This document shows, piece by piece, positions 8,712-16,117 of a stretch of 22,669 bases of DNA; the first letter of the stretch is position 1; each line of letters opens with the position of its first letter. The stretch covers positions 1 through 22,669 of the forward strand of contig JAUWCW010000004.1 of the NCBI GenBank assembly GCA_030609125.1, given 5' to 3'. The stretch is from JAUWCW01 sp030609125 [NCBI: Candidatus Rokuibacteriota bacterium]. Lineage in GTDB: Bacteria > JAUVQV01. The position numbers were made by a program, and so were the translations under genes. A model generated the notes under the pieces. It made no database searches and had not been told where the DNA came from. It saw only the letters and a list, made by a program, of their open reading frames with translations.

Positions 8712-9446
8712 TCAGGCGGCGGGCTGGCCGGGGAGGCGCTCGGCGAGCCAGGTGAAGGCCGCTTCGAGCGTTTTCTCGTTCTTCGACTTCAGGACGATTT
8801 CGACGAAGTAGGCCTCGCCGTCATTCTTGGGGTACGAGCCGATGCGGACGCCCGGGTATTTCCGGAAGAGCTCCTCCAGGAGGGTGGCAATCTCCGATTC
8901 GAAACAGCTCGTTGTCAGCATGCGGGACTTGAACGGCTCTCGCCGGAGCTCGGCGCTCACGAGAGGGAACATGTCGTGCAGCATCTCGGGAACTCCGGGG
9001 AAGACGTAGATGTTGTCGAGGACAAATCCCGGGGCGCGTCCTATGCGGTTCGGGATGAGCCGGCACCCGCGGGGCAGCTCAGCGAGGCGTTTCTGGGTTT
9101 CCGTGAGCGCTCTCCCCTTGGCTTTTTCCAGTGCCTCGATCACGTCCCGGCGCAGCTCGAGAGGGCGGCGGGTGGCGCGGGCCACGGCCTGGCGGGTGAT
9201 GTCGTCCAGGGTGGCCCCGATGCCGCCGGTGGTGATCAGAGGGGCGTAGCGGCGGGCCAGGCCCCGGATGTACGCCGCCACAAGAGGCTCGTCGTCGGGG
9301 AGGGTGATCATGATCCCCACTTCCACCCCGAGCTGGTAGAGCTCCCGTGCGAGCCAGCAGCCGTTGAAGTCGTGAACGTCGGCGCAGAGTATCTCGTTGC
9401 CGATGGTGAGAACGGCCGCCTGCTTCCCGGTCTTTTCGCCCGTCAT
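8712..9446 (-). CDS. CinA/MoaB-type molybdopterin-binding-domain protein
   Basis: The 244-residue protein is built on the MoCF_biosynth fold: AVLTIGNEILCADVHDFNGCWLARELYQLG at the N-terminus and ITTGGIGATLDDITRQAVA about 60 residues later. RLIPNRIGRAPGFVL and YVFPGVPEMLHDMF follow. This is the stand-alone N-terminal type of CinA (COG1058), with no C-terminal nicotinamide-nucleotide amidase domain. Related proteins hydrolyse ADP-ribose or bind pterin; the activity here cannot be fixed. The chosen ATG fits the family start; the frame extends upstream to 9548 without family similarity. GGGGAAAAGGGAG lies just 5' of the ATG. It is transcribed alone, convergent with the nitrilase and divergent from the aminopeptidase gene. 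Confidence 0.85.
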   Translation of the reverse strand: MTGEKTGKQAAVLTIGNEILCADVHDFNGCWLARELYQLGVEVGIMITLPDDEPLVAAYIRGLARRYAPLITTGGIGATLDDITRQAVARATRRPLELRRDVIEALEKAKGRALTETQKRLAELPRGCRLIPNRIGRAPGFVLDNIYVFPGVPEMLHDMFPLVSAELRREPFKSRMLTTSCFESEIATLLEELFRKYPGVRIGSYPKNDGEAYFVEIVLKSKNEKTLEAAFTWLAERLPGQPAA

Positions 9447-9488
9447 CTCCCTTTTCCCCAAGGATCTTCCTGCAGCAGAGGTCCCGAA

Positions 9489-9517
9489 AGGGTATCGACT
9501 CCAGGAATCCCTGTCAA
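9489..9517 (-). promoter_or_regulatory. Promoter of the cinA-like gene
   Basis: On the minus strand TTGACA (9517-9512) and TACCCT (9494-9489) are 17 bases apart. The -10 keeps T1, A2 and T6. The predicted start lies about 35 bases before the ATG. Confidence 0.55.
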
Positions 9518-9524
9518 TGACAGG
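9510..9524. promoter_or_regulatory. Perfect palindrome over the cinA-like -35 box, candidate operator
   Basis: CCTGTCA-A-TGACAGG is a perfect 7-1-7 inverted repeat that includes the whole -35 element. The half-site CCTGTCA recurs at 9541-9547, and further GTCA/TGAC words follow up to about 9593. This looks like a dimer-binding site, but no regulator can be named. Confidence 0.45.
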
Positions 9525-9612
9525 TGACACCGCCCATAGCCCTGTCATCCCGAGCCCTTCGGCCCGTCATTCTGACAACACGCAGCCCCGTCACCGCCCT
9601 GCGGCACGTCCG

Positions 9613-9621
9613 TGATAAAAT
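9613..9621 (+). promoter_or_regulatory. Extended -10 promoter for the aminopeptidase gene
   Basis: TGATAAAAT matches the extended -10 pattern TGnTATAAT with one mismatch. No -35 box lies at the right distance. A start near 9628 would give a leader of about 38 bases before the TTG start codon at 9666. Confidence 0.45.
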
Positions 9622-9665
9622 GGGCGAAATCGGCTCCGTGAAAAACAGAGAACGGGAGGGCCCCC

Positions 9666-10793
9666 TTGGCAGAAAAATACCACCAGGTCCTGGAACGCCT
9701 CTTCAAGGAGAACATGGGGCTTCGCCGGCGGGAAAAGGTGCTCGTCTTCACGGATGTTCCCCATCTCTCCGACAGCGTCGGACGCCGCCGCCGGCGCTGC
9801 GCCGCGGAGGCCGTCGAGACGGCGGCCGGCATGGCCGGGGAGGCCCGCCTGGTGGAGTTCGAGCCCACCGGGACCCACGGCGCCGAGCCCCCCGAAGAGC
9901 TCTGGAAGGCGTGCTTCGGGACGGAGGCGGTGGCGCGGCTCAAGAGCAGGGGGCTCCTGCGGAAGATCATCGGAAAAGGGGCCGCGGCCGGGGAGCTTGC
10001 CGCGGCGCGGCGCATTCTCGGCAGGGCCTCCGCGAACGTTCCCGACGTCATCATCGGCCTGTCGTTCTATTCCACTTCGCACACCAGGTTCAGGAGTTTC
10101 GCCTGCCGGGCCGGGGCCCCGTAAGGCACCATGCCCCTTTTTTACCCCCGGAATTTACCGGGCCCCATGGCCCTCGACAGGAAGGTCCAAGCCCGGATGG
10201 CGAGAAGGGGGGCGGCCCTTCTTTCCCGGTCGAAGCGGATCGTGGCCAGTGCCCCCAACGGCACCTACCTGCGATTCGATACGGGCGGCCGGAAGGCGTT
10301 GTCGGACGACGGCCTCCTGCACCGCCCGGGCGACTTCGGCAACCTGCCCGCGGGAGAAGTCTACCTAGCCCCCCTGGAGGGGAAGACCCAGGGGGTTCTT
10401 GTCGCCGAATGGTCCCCTGTCTCCCGGCTGAAAAGACCTCTCGTTTTCTGGATTCGCGACGGCCTGCTTCACGAGATCGAGGGCGAGGGGGACCACGCGG
10501 ACCTGCTGCGCCGGAAAATGAGGCAGAACCCGCGCAACGCCAACGTGGCGGAGCTCGGTGTGGGCACCAATCCCGGAGCCTGCCGGCCGGACAACATCCT
10601 CGAGTCGGAAAAGATCCTGGGGACAATCCATGTCGCCTTCGGCGACAACCACGCGTTCGGCGGACGGGTCAGTACGCCTTTTCACCAGGACTACGTAGTC
10701 TTTCGGGCCTCGCTGCGGGCCGAGTCCGCCGCCGGCCGCCGCCGGGAGATCCTCAGAGAAGGGGAGTGGGTGCTGGGCGGCTACAGGGAGTAG
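9666..10793 (+). pseudogene. M29-type aminopeptidase (aminopeptidase T-like) interrupted by an in-frame TAA
   Basis: Two open segments in the same frame, 9666-10124 (152 codons) and 10131-10793 (220 codons), are separated only by TAA GGC ACC. Together they read as one member of the leucyl aminopeptidase/aminopeptidase T family (COG2309), metal-dependent cytoplasmic exopeptidases. The first part holds FKENMGLRRREKVLVFTD and GLSFYSTSHTRFRSFACRAGA. The second part begins MPLFYP and holds NLPAGEVYLAPLEG. It also carries the metal-site region: AELGVGTNP (E141), EKILGTIHVAFGDN (E160, H167) and FHQD (H185, D187), numbered from 10131. Family members run through the junction with no gap, so the stop replaces what is probably a tyrosine codon. 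The TTG start has GGGAGG seven bases upstream. AAGG before the ATG at 10131 might allow re-initiation and a split protein. A sequencing error or paired indels in the nearby GGGGCCCC run is the main alternative. Confidence 0.75.
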
Positions 10794-11209
10794 ATCTCTT
10801 CGTCGGTCAGCGTGGAGAGCCCCTGTTCCCGCAGGAGACGATCGACTTCCGGGATCTTTTCCACCTCTATGACGAGGACCGCCCTCTTCTTGTCCTCCAC
10901 GACGAACCCGTAGGCGCCCTCGACGTTGATGCCTGCCCGGCCGAGGGTCTCCGCCACGGCATGCAGGCCTCCGGGCCGGTCGTCCATGAGAACGGCGACG
11001 ATCTCCCGCTTGAAAGGAGACATCCCTTCCGCGGCGAGGGCGTCGTGGGCGCCGTCGGGATCGTCCACCAGCAGCTTGATGACGCCGAAGGAGTCGCTCG
11101 TCGCGATGGTGATGGCCCGGATGTTGATGGCCGCCTCCTTCAGGACCCGGGTTACCCGCTCTATCCGTCCCGGTTTGTTTTCGGCAAAGACCGTGATCTG
11201 ATGCGCCAT
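10781..11209 (-). CDS. Tandem ACT-domain protein, probable amino-acid-sensing partner of PaaK
   Basis: The 142-residue protein consists of two ACT domains in a row (about 4-70 and 71-140). The first has the typical turn ITVFAENKPGRIERVTRVL, and the second repeats it as AVLMDDRPGGLHAVAETL. ACT domains bind small ligands, often amino acids, and control partner enzymes. Stand-alone tandem ACT proteins of this kind are often encoded next to phenylacetate-CoA ligase genes in anaerobes. Here the gene lies 16 bases downstream of paaK in the same transcript. AGGAG is close to the ATG. Its 3' end overlaps the convergent aminopeptidase gene by 13 bases. The ligand is unknown. Confidence 0.88.
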   Translation of the reverse strand: MAHQITVFAENKPGRIERVTRVLKEAAINIRAITIATSDSFGVIKLLVDDPDGAHDALAAEGMSPFKREIVAVLMDDRPGGLHAVAETLGRAGINVEGAYGFVVEDKKRAVLVIEVEKIPEVDRLLREQGLSTLTDEEIYSL

Positions 11210-11225
11210 GGCTCCTGTCCCCCGG

Positions 11226-12527
11226 CTACCCGTTCCGGCGGTCCTCCACCCGGATGGCCTTCCCCTCCGCCACCGGGAGGCTCCCCGCCTCGACCAACTC
11301 CACCCGGGGGGTGATCAGGATCTCCCCCCGCAGCTCGTTCGCTATCCTGCTCCTCAGCCCCTCGAGGGACGCCAGGTCTCCCCGGAAAAAACCCTTTTCC
11401 AGCTCCGCCATGACGGTCATCTGGTCCACGCGCTCCTCGCGGGTCAGGACTATCAGGTAGTTGCTTCCTATTTCGCTGAATCTCATGAGGACCCGCTCGA
11501 CCTGGATGGGATAGATGTTGACGCCCTTGATGATCAGCATGTCGTCGGTGCGGCCCGTGATCCGGTCTATGCGCAGGTGCGTGCGGCCGCAGGGGCAGTG
11601 ATCCCGGCGAGCCGAAGTGAGGTCCTGGGTGCGGTAGCGGACCAGCGGCATGCCTTCCCTGGTGAGAGTGGTGAGGACCAGCTCGCCCCGCTCGCCTTCG
11701 GGAAGAGGCGCCAGGGTGTCGGGATCGATGATCTCCACCAGGTAGCTGTCCTCCCACAGGTGCAGCCCCTCCTGGCATTCACACTCAAAGGCCACGCCGG
11801 GACCGTTCATTTCCGAGAGGCCGTAGGAGTTGAAAGCCTTCAGGCCCCACAGCGCCTCGATGCGGCGGCGGATGGTGTCGGAGTGAGGCTCGGCTCCGAG
11901 AATGGCGGTCCGGACCGGCAGGTCCCTCGGATCGTATCCCATGTTCTCGAAGGTCGAGGGAAGTCTCAGGGCGTAGGAGGGGATGATATGGATGGCGGTG
12001 GTGGAAAAGTCGCGCATGAGACTGATCTGCTTCCTGCTGTTTCCCGCGCCGGCGGGGATGGTGAGGGCGCCCACCCTCTCGGCGCCGTAGTGCAGTCCCA
12101 GCCCGCCGGTGAAGAGGCCGTAACCCATCATGTTCTGAAAGACGTCGCTCGCCGTCACTCCCGCCATGGTGAGACAGCGGGCAACCAGTTCCGTCCAGGA
12201 GTCGAGGTCGCCGCGGGTGTGAAGGATGGTCGTGGGCCGTCCCGTCGTGCCCGAGGAGGAGTGGAGTCGGACCAGCTGTTCCCGGTCGACGGTGAGAAAG
12301 CCGTACGGGTAGTTCTCATCGCTCCGAAGATCGTCCTTCGTCGTGAAGGGCAGGGACGCGACGTCCTCGAGGCTTTCAATCCGCGGCGGATCTTCGCCTC
12401 TTCCGGTGAGGCGGCGGCGGTAGAAGGGGCTGCGGACTGCCCGCTCCAGGGTTTGCCGCAGCCGGCGCAGCTGCAGCCGCTCCAGCTCCGGGCGGGCCAG
12501 GGTCTCTATCTCTTCATTCCAGAACAT
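11226..12527 (-). CDS. paaK: Phenylacetate-CoA ligase
   Basis: This 433-residue adenylate-forming enzyme joins phenylacetate or a related aryl acid (for example indoleacetate) to CoA with ATP, forming an acyl-AMP intermediate. It begins MFWNEEIETLARPELERLQ, as PaaK proteins usually do. The AMP-binding loop is SSSGTTGRPT (90-99). SYGLSEMNGPG (234-244) and GRTDDMLIIKGVNIYP (325-340) are the other core motifs, and ECEC and CPCG cysteine pairs are present. The frame extends 20 codons further to a TTG at 12587, but that lies inside the promoter, so the ATG at 12527 (with GGAGG 11 bases upstream) is the real start. In anaerobes PaaK with an ACT protein commonly works with 2-oxoacid:ferredoxin oxidoreductases in aromatic amino acid breakdown; no such genes lie in the window. 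Confidence 0.95.
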   Translation of the reverse strand: MFWNEEIETLARPELERLQLRRLRQTLERAVRSPFYRRRLTGRGEDPPRIESLEDVASLPFTTKDDLRSDENYPYGFLTVDREQLVRLHSSSGTTGRPTTILHTRGDLDSWTELVARCLTMAGVTASDVFQNMMGYGLFTGGLGLHYGAERVGALTIPAGAGNSRKQISLMRDFSTTAIHIIPSYALRLPSTFENMGYDPRDLPVRTAILGAEPHSDTIRRRIEALWGLKAFNSYGLSEMNGPGVAFECECQEGLHLWEDSYLVEIIDPDTLAPLPEGERGELVLTTLTREGMPLVRYRTQDLTSARRDHCPCGRTHLRIDRITGRTDDMLIIKGVNIYPIQVERVLMRFSEIGSNYLIVLTREERVDQMTVMAELEKGFFRGDLASLEGLRSRIANELRGEILITPRVELVEAGSLPVAEGKAIRVEDRRNG

Positions 12528-12558
12528 CGCTGTCTTTGCCTCCGCCGAAAGCCGCCCA

Positions 12559-12587
12559 ATTCTATCCGCCGCCTTTTTCGTTGTCAA
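12559..12587 (-). promoter_or_regulatory. Near-consensus sigma-70 promoter for paaK-ACT
   Basis: On the minus strand a perfect TTGACA (12587-12582) is followed after 17 bases by TAGAAT (12564-12559), 5 of 6 consensus. It is one of the best promoters in the window. It gives a leader of about 25 bases and rules out the upstream TTG as start codon. Confidence 0.75.
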
Positions 12588-12630
12588 AAGACAGCGGGCC
12601 CTGGAAAAGAGCGTGCACGACAGCGGGCTG

Positions 12631-12639
12631 TGCTACGAT
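12631..12639 (+). promoter_or_regulatory. Extended -10 promoter for the HEAT-like gene
   Basis: TGCTACGAT fits TGnTATAAT with two mismatches and lies 21 bases before the ATG at 12661. No -35 box was seen. It faces away from the paaK promoter, so the 130-base interval is a divergent promoter region. Confidence 0.35.
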
Positions 12640-12660
12640 GGCGCTGATGGGGGGAGCAGC

Positions 12661-13461
12661 ATGAAAGGTGACCGCGAAGCGCTTCTTCTCTGCCTGCGAC
12701 TGGTTCTGCGGTCCCGAGCGCCCTCACTGGCCGCCCGTCTCCTGCGCGCTCTTGCCGGGATGAACGATCCGCGCAAGGCGGCGCTCTACCTCGGCTCCCG
12801 GCTCAGGCCCCTTCCCCCGGAGATCATAGCCGCCTCTCTCCAGGGGGTCCTCGACGGGGTGGAGCGCAAGGAGCCCGGTTCGGACCTGGCCGTTCAGGCC
12901 ATGCTCTGCGGCGAGCTGCGCTCAACGTGGCCCGAAGGCCTTTCCCGGCAGGTTCAGGCGTGCGCCCGGAGGGAGGGGAAGTTCGATCTGGCGGGCATGC
13001 TCCTCGAGCTTCCGGAGATGGACAGCCGCTTTGTCCCGGCAGTTTCGCGGCTGCCGAAAGACCTCCAGGAGGTGCCTCTGGGGGTGAGAAAGGCCTGGGC
13101 CAGACAGGGCGATGTCTTTCTCATGGACCGGCTGCTCTACGATCCGGACCCGGCGGTTGTCGCCAATCTTCTCGACAACCCCCGCCTCTTGCCCCGGGAC
13201 GTGATCCGGCTCGCTTCCAGAACGGATGCGGGGGAGGGCGTTCTGGAACTGGTCGCCACCCATCACCGCTGGATCGCTCTCTACCCGGTGAAGGTGACCC
13301 TTGTCCACAACCCCTCTACGCCGGTGCGGATAACACTGGGGCTTCTGCGCCTTCTGATGTCGCCGGACCTGCGGGAGCTGGTGGCCGTGGGGAGGGTGAG
13401 CGGTGTGGTCGCCCGGCGGGCGAAGGAGCTGCTGCGGGAGCGGGAGGAACGTATCGGTTAA
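12661..13461 (+). CDS. Uncharacterised protein with HEAT-like helical repeats
   Basis: The 266-residue protein is mostly alpha-helical, with no signal peptide or membrane segment and no catalytic motif that I recognise. The second half repeats a pattern of DPDPAVVANLLDNP (161-174), LPRDVIRLASR and later VKVTLVHNPSTPVRITLGLLRLL (211-232). Each unit pairs a short NP turn with a leucine-rich helix, as in HEAT/leucine-rich variant scaffolds. Such proteins usually bind other proteins; no function is claimed. The ATG with GGGGGAG upstream is preferred over the in-frame GTG at 12613, which lies before the predicted promoter. Its stop is 4 bases from the convergent argH stop. Confidence 0.65.
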   Translation: MKGDREALLLCLRLVLRSRAPSLAARLLRALAGMNDPRKAALYLGSRLRPLPPEIIAASLQGVLDGVERKEPGSDLAVQAMLCGELRSTWPEGLSRQVQACARREGKFDLAGMLLELPEMDSRFVPAVSRLPKDLQEVPLGVRKAWARQGDVFLMDRLLYDPDPAVVANLLDNPRLLPRDVIRLASRTDAGEGVLELVATHHRWIALYPVKVTLVHNPSTPVRITLGLLRLLMSPDLRELVAVGRVSGVVARRAKELLREREERIG

Positions 13462-13465
13462 ATGG

Positions 13466-14851
13466 CTACGTGTTCCGTTCCCTCGCCGCCGCGAGCGCCG
13501 CCCTCACCCTCGAGGGGGCGGTTCCGCCGGGAAGCTTCTTGGATCTCACCGAGGCGTCGGCGGAGATGAGCTTCAGGGACCGACGGTCGAAGAGGGGCGA
13601 AAACCGCCGGAGGTCTTCGAGGGCGAGGCTGTCGGGTGAGACTTTCTTTCCGATGCACCACTTGACAAGCTCCCCCACGGCGGCGTGCGCCCGGCGGAAC
13701 GGCAGCCCCCGGAGGGCGAGATGCTCGGCCAGGTCGGTGGCAAAGGAAAAACCCGCCTCCGCCGTCTCGCGGAGCTTTTCGGTTTTGAAGACCACGCCTT
13801 TCATGAGGGGGGCCATGACTTCGAGAGAGGAAAGAAGTATGTCCGCCGTGTCGAAGACGGCCCCCTTGTCTTCCTGGAGGTCCCGGTTGTAGGCCAGCGG
13901 CAGGCCTTTGAGCACCGTCAGGATACCTGTCAGGCGGCCGATCACGGTTCCGGTTTTGCCCCTTGCCAGCTCGGCCATGTCGGGATTTTTCTTCTGCGGC
14001 ATAAGGCTGCTGCCCGTGCAGTACTGCTCCGGGATATCGACCCAGCCCAGGGACGGGTGGGACCAGAGGATGAGCTCTTCGCTCAACCTGGAAAGATGCA
14101 TCATGACCAGGGAGGCGCAGGCGATGAACTCCACGGCGAAGTCTCTGTCGGAGACGGCGTCCATGCTGTTCGACGAGATCTCCTTCAGCCCCAGTTCCCT
14201 GGCCACGAGGCGGCGGTCGAGAGGAATGGACGTTCCCGCCAGCGCCCCGCTCCCCAGCGTCAGGACCGCGATCCTCGGCCGCAGCTGGCGGAGGCGTTCG
14301 CTGTCGCGCTGGAACATCTCGAAGTAGGCCAGAAGGTGGTGGGCCAGCAGGATCGGCTGGGCGGGCTGCAGGTGGGTGTGGCCCGCCGCGAGGGCGCCGT
14401 CATACCGCTCGGCGGTGTCGAGGAGGGAGCCCTTCAGTTTCACCAGGAGACCCAGAGCGTCGTCCACCCGGTCCAGGAGAAAGAGGCGCAGGTCCTGCGC
14501 CACCTGGTCGTTCCGGCTCCTGCCCGTGTGGAGCTTGTCCGCCGTCGCTCCGATCTTCTTCCGGAGACGGTTTTCGACCCAGGTGTGTATGTCCTCCTCG
14601 CCGGTGAGAAAAGAGGCCTTGCCGGAGAGGACCTCCCTGCGCACCTCCCGGAGGCCCCTGCGGATGGCGCGGAGTTCCTTCTCCGTGAGGATCCCCGCCT
14701 TCCTCAGCGCCCGGGAGTGGGCAAGACTCACCTCGATGTCGTACGGCGCCAGGCGGCTGTCGAAATGCAGCGATCGGGAATAGGCCTCCGCCTCGGCGGC
14801 GGGGCCCTTCTCGAAGCGGCCGCCCCACATGCGTGACGGCGTTTTCTTCAT
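13466..14851 (-). CDS. argH: Argininosuccinate lyase
   Basis: ArgH splits argininosuccinate into arginine and fumarate, the last step of arginine synthesis. The 461 residues are normal for this fumarase/aspartase-superfamily homotetramer. The protein starts MKKTPSRMWGGRFEKGPAAE, has HTGRSRNDQ (108-116) and GHTHLQPAQP (157-166) with the catalytic histidine region, and carries the signature GSSLMPQKKNP (280-290), which includes the catalytic serine loop. The ATG overlaps the argG stop by 4 bases (ATGA) and has AGGAGG upstream. The frame runs 86 codons further 5' inside argG without family similarity. It is last in the argF-argG-argH operon. Confidence 0.98.
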   Translation of the reverse strand: MKKTPSRMWGGRFEKGPAAEAEAYSRSLHFDSRLAPYDIEVSLAHSRALRKAGILTEKELRAIRRGLREVRREVLSGKASFLTGEEDIHTWVENRLRKKIGATADKLHTGRSRNDQVAQDLRLFLLDRVDDALGLLVKLKGSLLDTAERYDGALAAGHTHLQPAQPILLAHHLLAYFEMFQRDSERLRQLRPRIAVLTLGSGALAGTSIPLDRRLVARELGLKEISSNSMDAVSDRDFAVEFIACASLVMMHLSRLSEELILWSHPSLGWVDIPEQYCTGSSLMPQKKNPDMAELARGKTGTVIGRLTGILTVLKGLPLAYNRDLQEDKGAVFDTADILLSSLEVMAPLMKGVVFKTEKLRETAEAGFSFATDLAEHLALRGLPFRRAHAAVGELVKWCIGKKVSPDSLALEDLRRFSPLFDRRSLKLISADASVRSKKLPGGTAPSRVRAALAAARERNT

Positions 14852-16071
14852 CGCCGCCTCCTGTTCCTGACCCTCGCGTGAGTCTCCAGCGGCAGGCCCC
14901 AGATCTTCGAGAAGGCTTCGCCCGCGCTGTGGTCGAAGGCGTCGTCCTCCTCGTAGGTCGCCAGCTTGCGGTCGTAGAGCGAGTGGGGGGACTTGCGCCC
15001 CGTCGGCCGGCAGCTGCCCTTGAAGAGCTGAAGGCGGACCTGGCCGGTCACGGTGCGCTGCGTCGAATTCACAAAGGCGTCCAGAGCTTCCCTGAGGGGT
15101 GAGAACCACCAGCCGTAATAAACCAGCTCCGCGTACTTGGTAACAAGTATCTCCTTGAGGTGCAGCGTCTCCCTGTCGAGGACGAGGCTTTCCATCTCCC
15201 GGTGAGCGGTGTGCAGGATCGTCGCGCCCGGGGCCTCGTAGATCTCGCGGGACTTGATGCCCACCAGGCGGTTCTCCACAAGGTCGGTTATGCCCACACC
15301 GTGTTTCCCGCCGGTGCGGTTGAGCTGCCTGATGAGTGAGACCAGGTCAAGGCGGCGACCGTTCAGGGACACGGGAACGCCCTTGCTGAAGCCGATCTCG
15401 ATCTCCTGCGCCTTGGCAGGGGCCAGGTGGGGGAGTGTGACGGCGGAGAAGATGTCGTCCGGCGGGGACTCCCAGGGATCCTCCAGAATCCCGCACTCTA
15501 TGCTCGTGCCCCACAGGTTGCGGTCGATACTGTACGGTTTGTCCTTCGTGACGGGAACCGGTATCCTGTGTTTCCTGGCGTAGGCGATCTCCTCATCGCG
15601 TGATTTCAGTTCCCACTCCCGGATCGGAACGATGATCTTCAGGGCGGGGTCGAGTGCCCTGACGGAAACGTCGAACCTGACCTGGTCGTTGCCCTTTCCC
15701 GTCGAGCCGTGTGCGACGGCGTCCGCCCCCTCCTTGTGCGCCGTCCGCACCAGGTGCTCCGCGATGAGCGGACGCCCGAGGGCGGTGGCCAGGAGGTACT
15801 TTCTCTCATAGACGGCCCCGGCCCTGAGAGCGGGGAGGACGTAGTGCTCGGCGAACTCCTTGCGGCAGTCCTTCACCACCGCCTTGACGGCCCCCGTATC
15901 CAGGGCCTTGCGGCGGATCGCCTTCAGGTCCTCACCCTGCCCGAGATCGGCGATAAAGGCCACGACGTCGCAGTTGTAGTGCTCGCCCAGCCACTTGATG
16001 ATGACCGACGTGTCGAGGCCGCCGGAGTAGGCGAGAACCACTTTCTTCTTCCGGGTTCCTTTTCGTATCAT
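14848..16071 (-). CDS. argG: Argininosuccinate synthase
   Basis: ArgG condenses citrulline with aspartate using ATP (to AMP and pyrophosphate), forming argininosuccinate. The 407-residue protein belongs to the type-1 family of about 400 residues. The N-terminal PP-loop VVLAYSGGLDTSVI (11-24) binds ATP. AHGSTGKGNDQVRFD and DRNLWGTSIECG are the other strongly conserved segments. The ATG has GGAG about nine bases upstream. argF ends 46 bases before it on the same strand, and argH overlaps its stop, so the three genes form one operon that converts ornithine to arginine. Confidence 0.98.
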   Translation of the reverse strand: MIRKGTRKKKVVLAYSGGLDTSVIIKWLGEHYNCDVVAFIADLGQGEDLKAIRRKALDTGAVKAVVKDCRKEFAEHYVLPALRAGAVYERKYLLATALGRPLIAEHLVRTAHKEGADAVAHGSTGKGNDQVRFDVSVRALDPALKIIVPIREWELKSRDEEIAYARKHRIPVPVTKDKPYSIDRNLWGTSIECGILEDPWESPPDDIFSAVTLPHLAPAKAQEIEIGFSKGVPVSLNGRRLDLVSLIRQLNRTGGKHGVGITDLVENRLVGIKSREIYEAPGATILHTAHREMESLVLDRETLHLKEILVTKYAELVYYGWWFSPLREALDAFVNSTQRTVTGQVRLQLFKGSCRPTGRKSPHSLYDRKLATYEEDDAFDHSAGEAFSKIWGLPLETHARVRNRRRR

Positions 16072-16117
16072 TTCCAGTCTCTCCCGTTGGGCAGGTTAAG
16101 CGTGCGTCGGGGTCCCG

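Noticed and set aside
11208-12647. Plus-strand open frame of 479 codons opposite paaK
   Set aside because: The paaK reading has full family motifs and a strong promoter; the antisense product matches nothing and crosses the paaK promoter.
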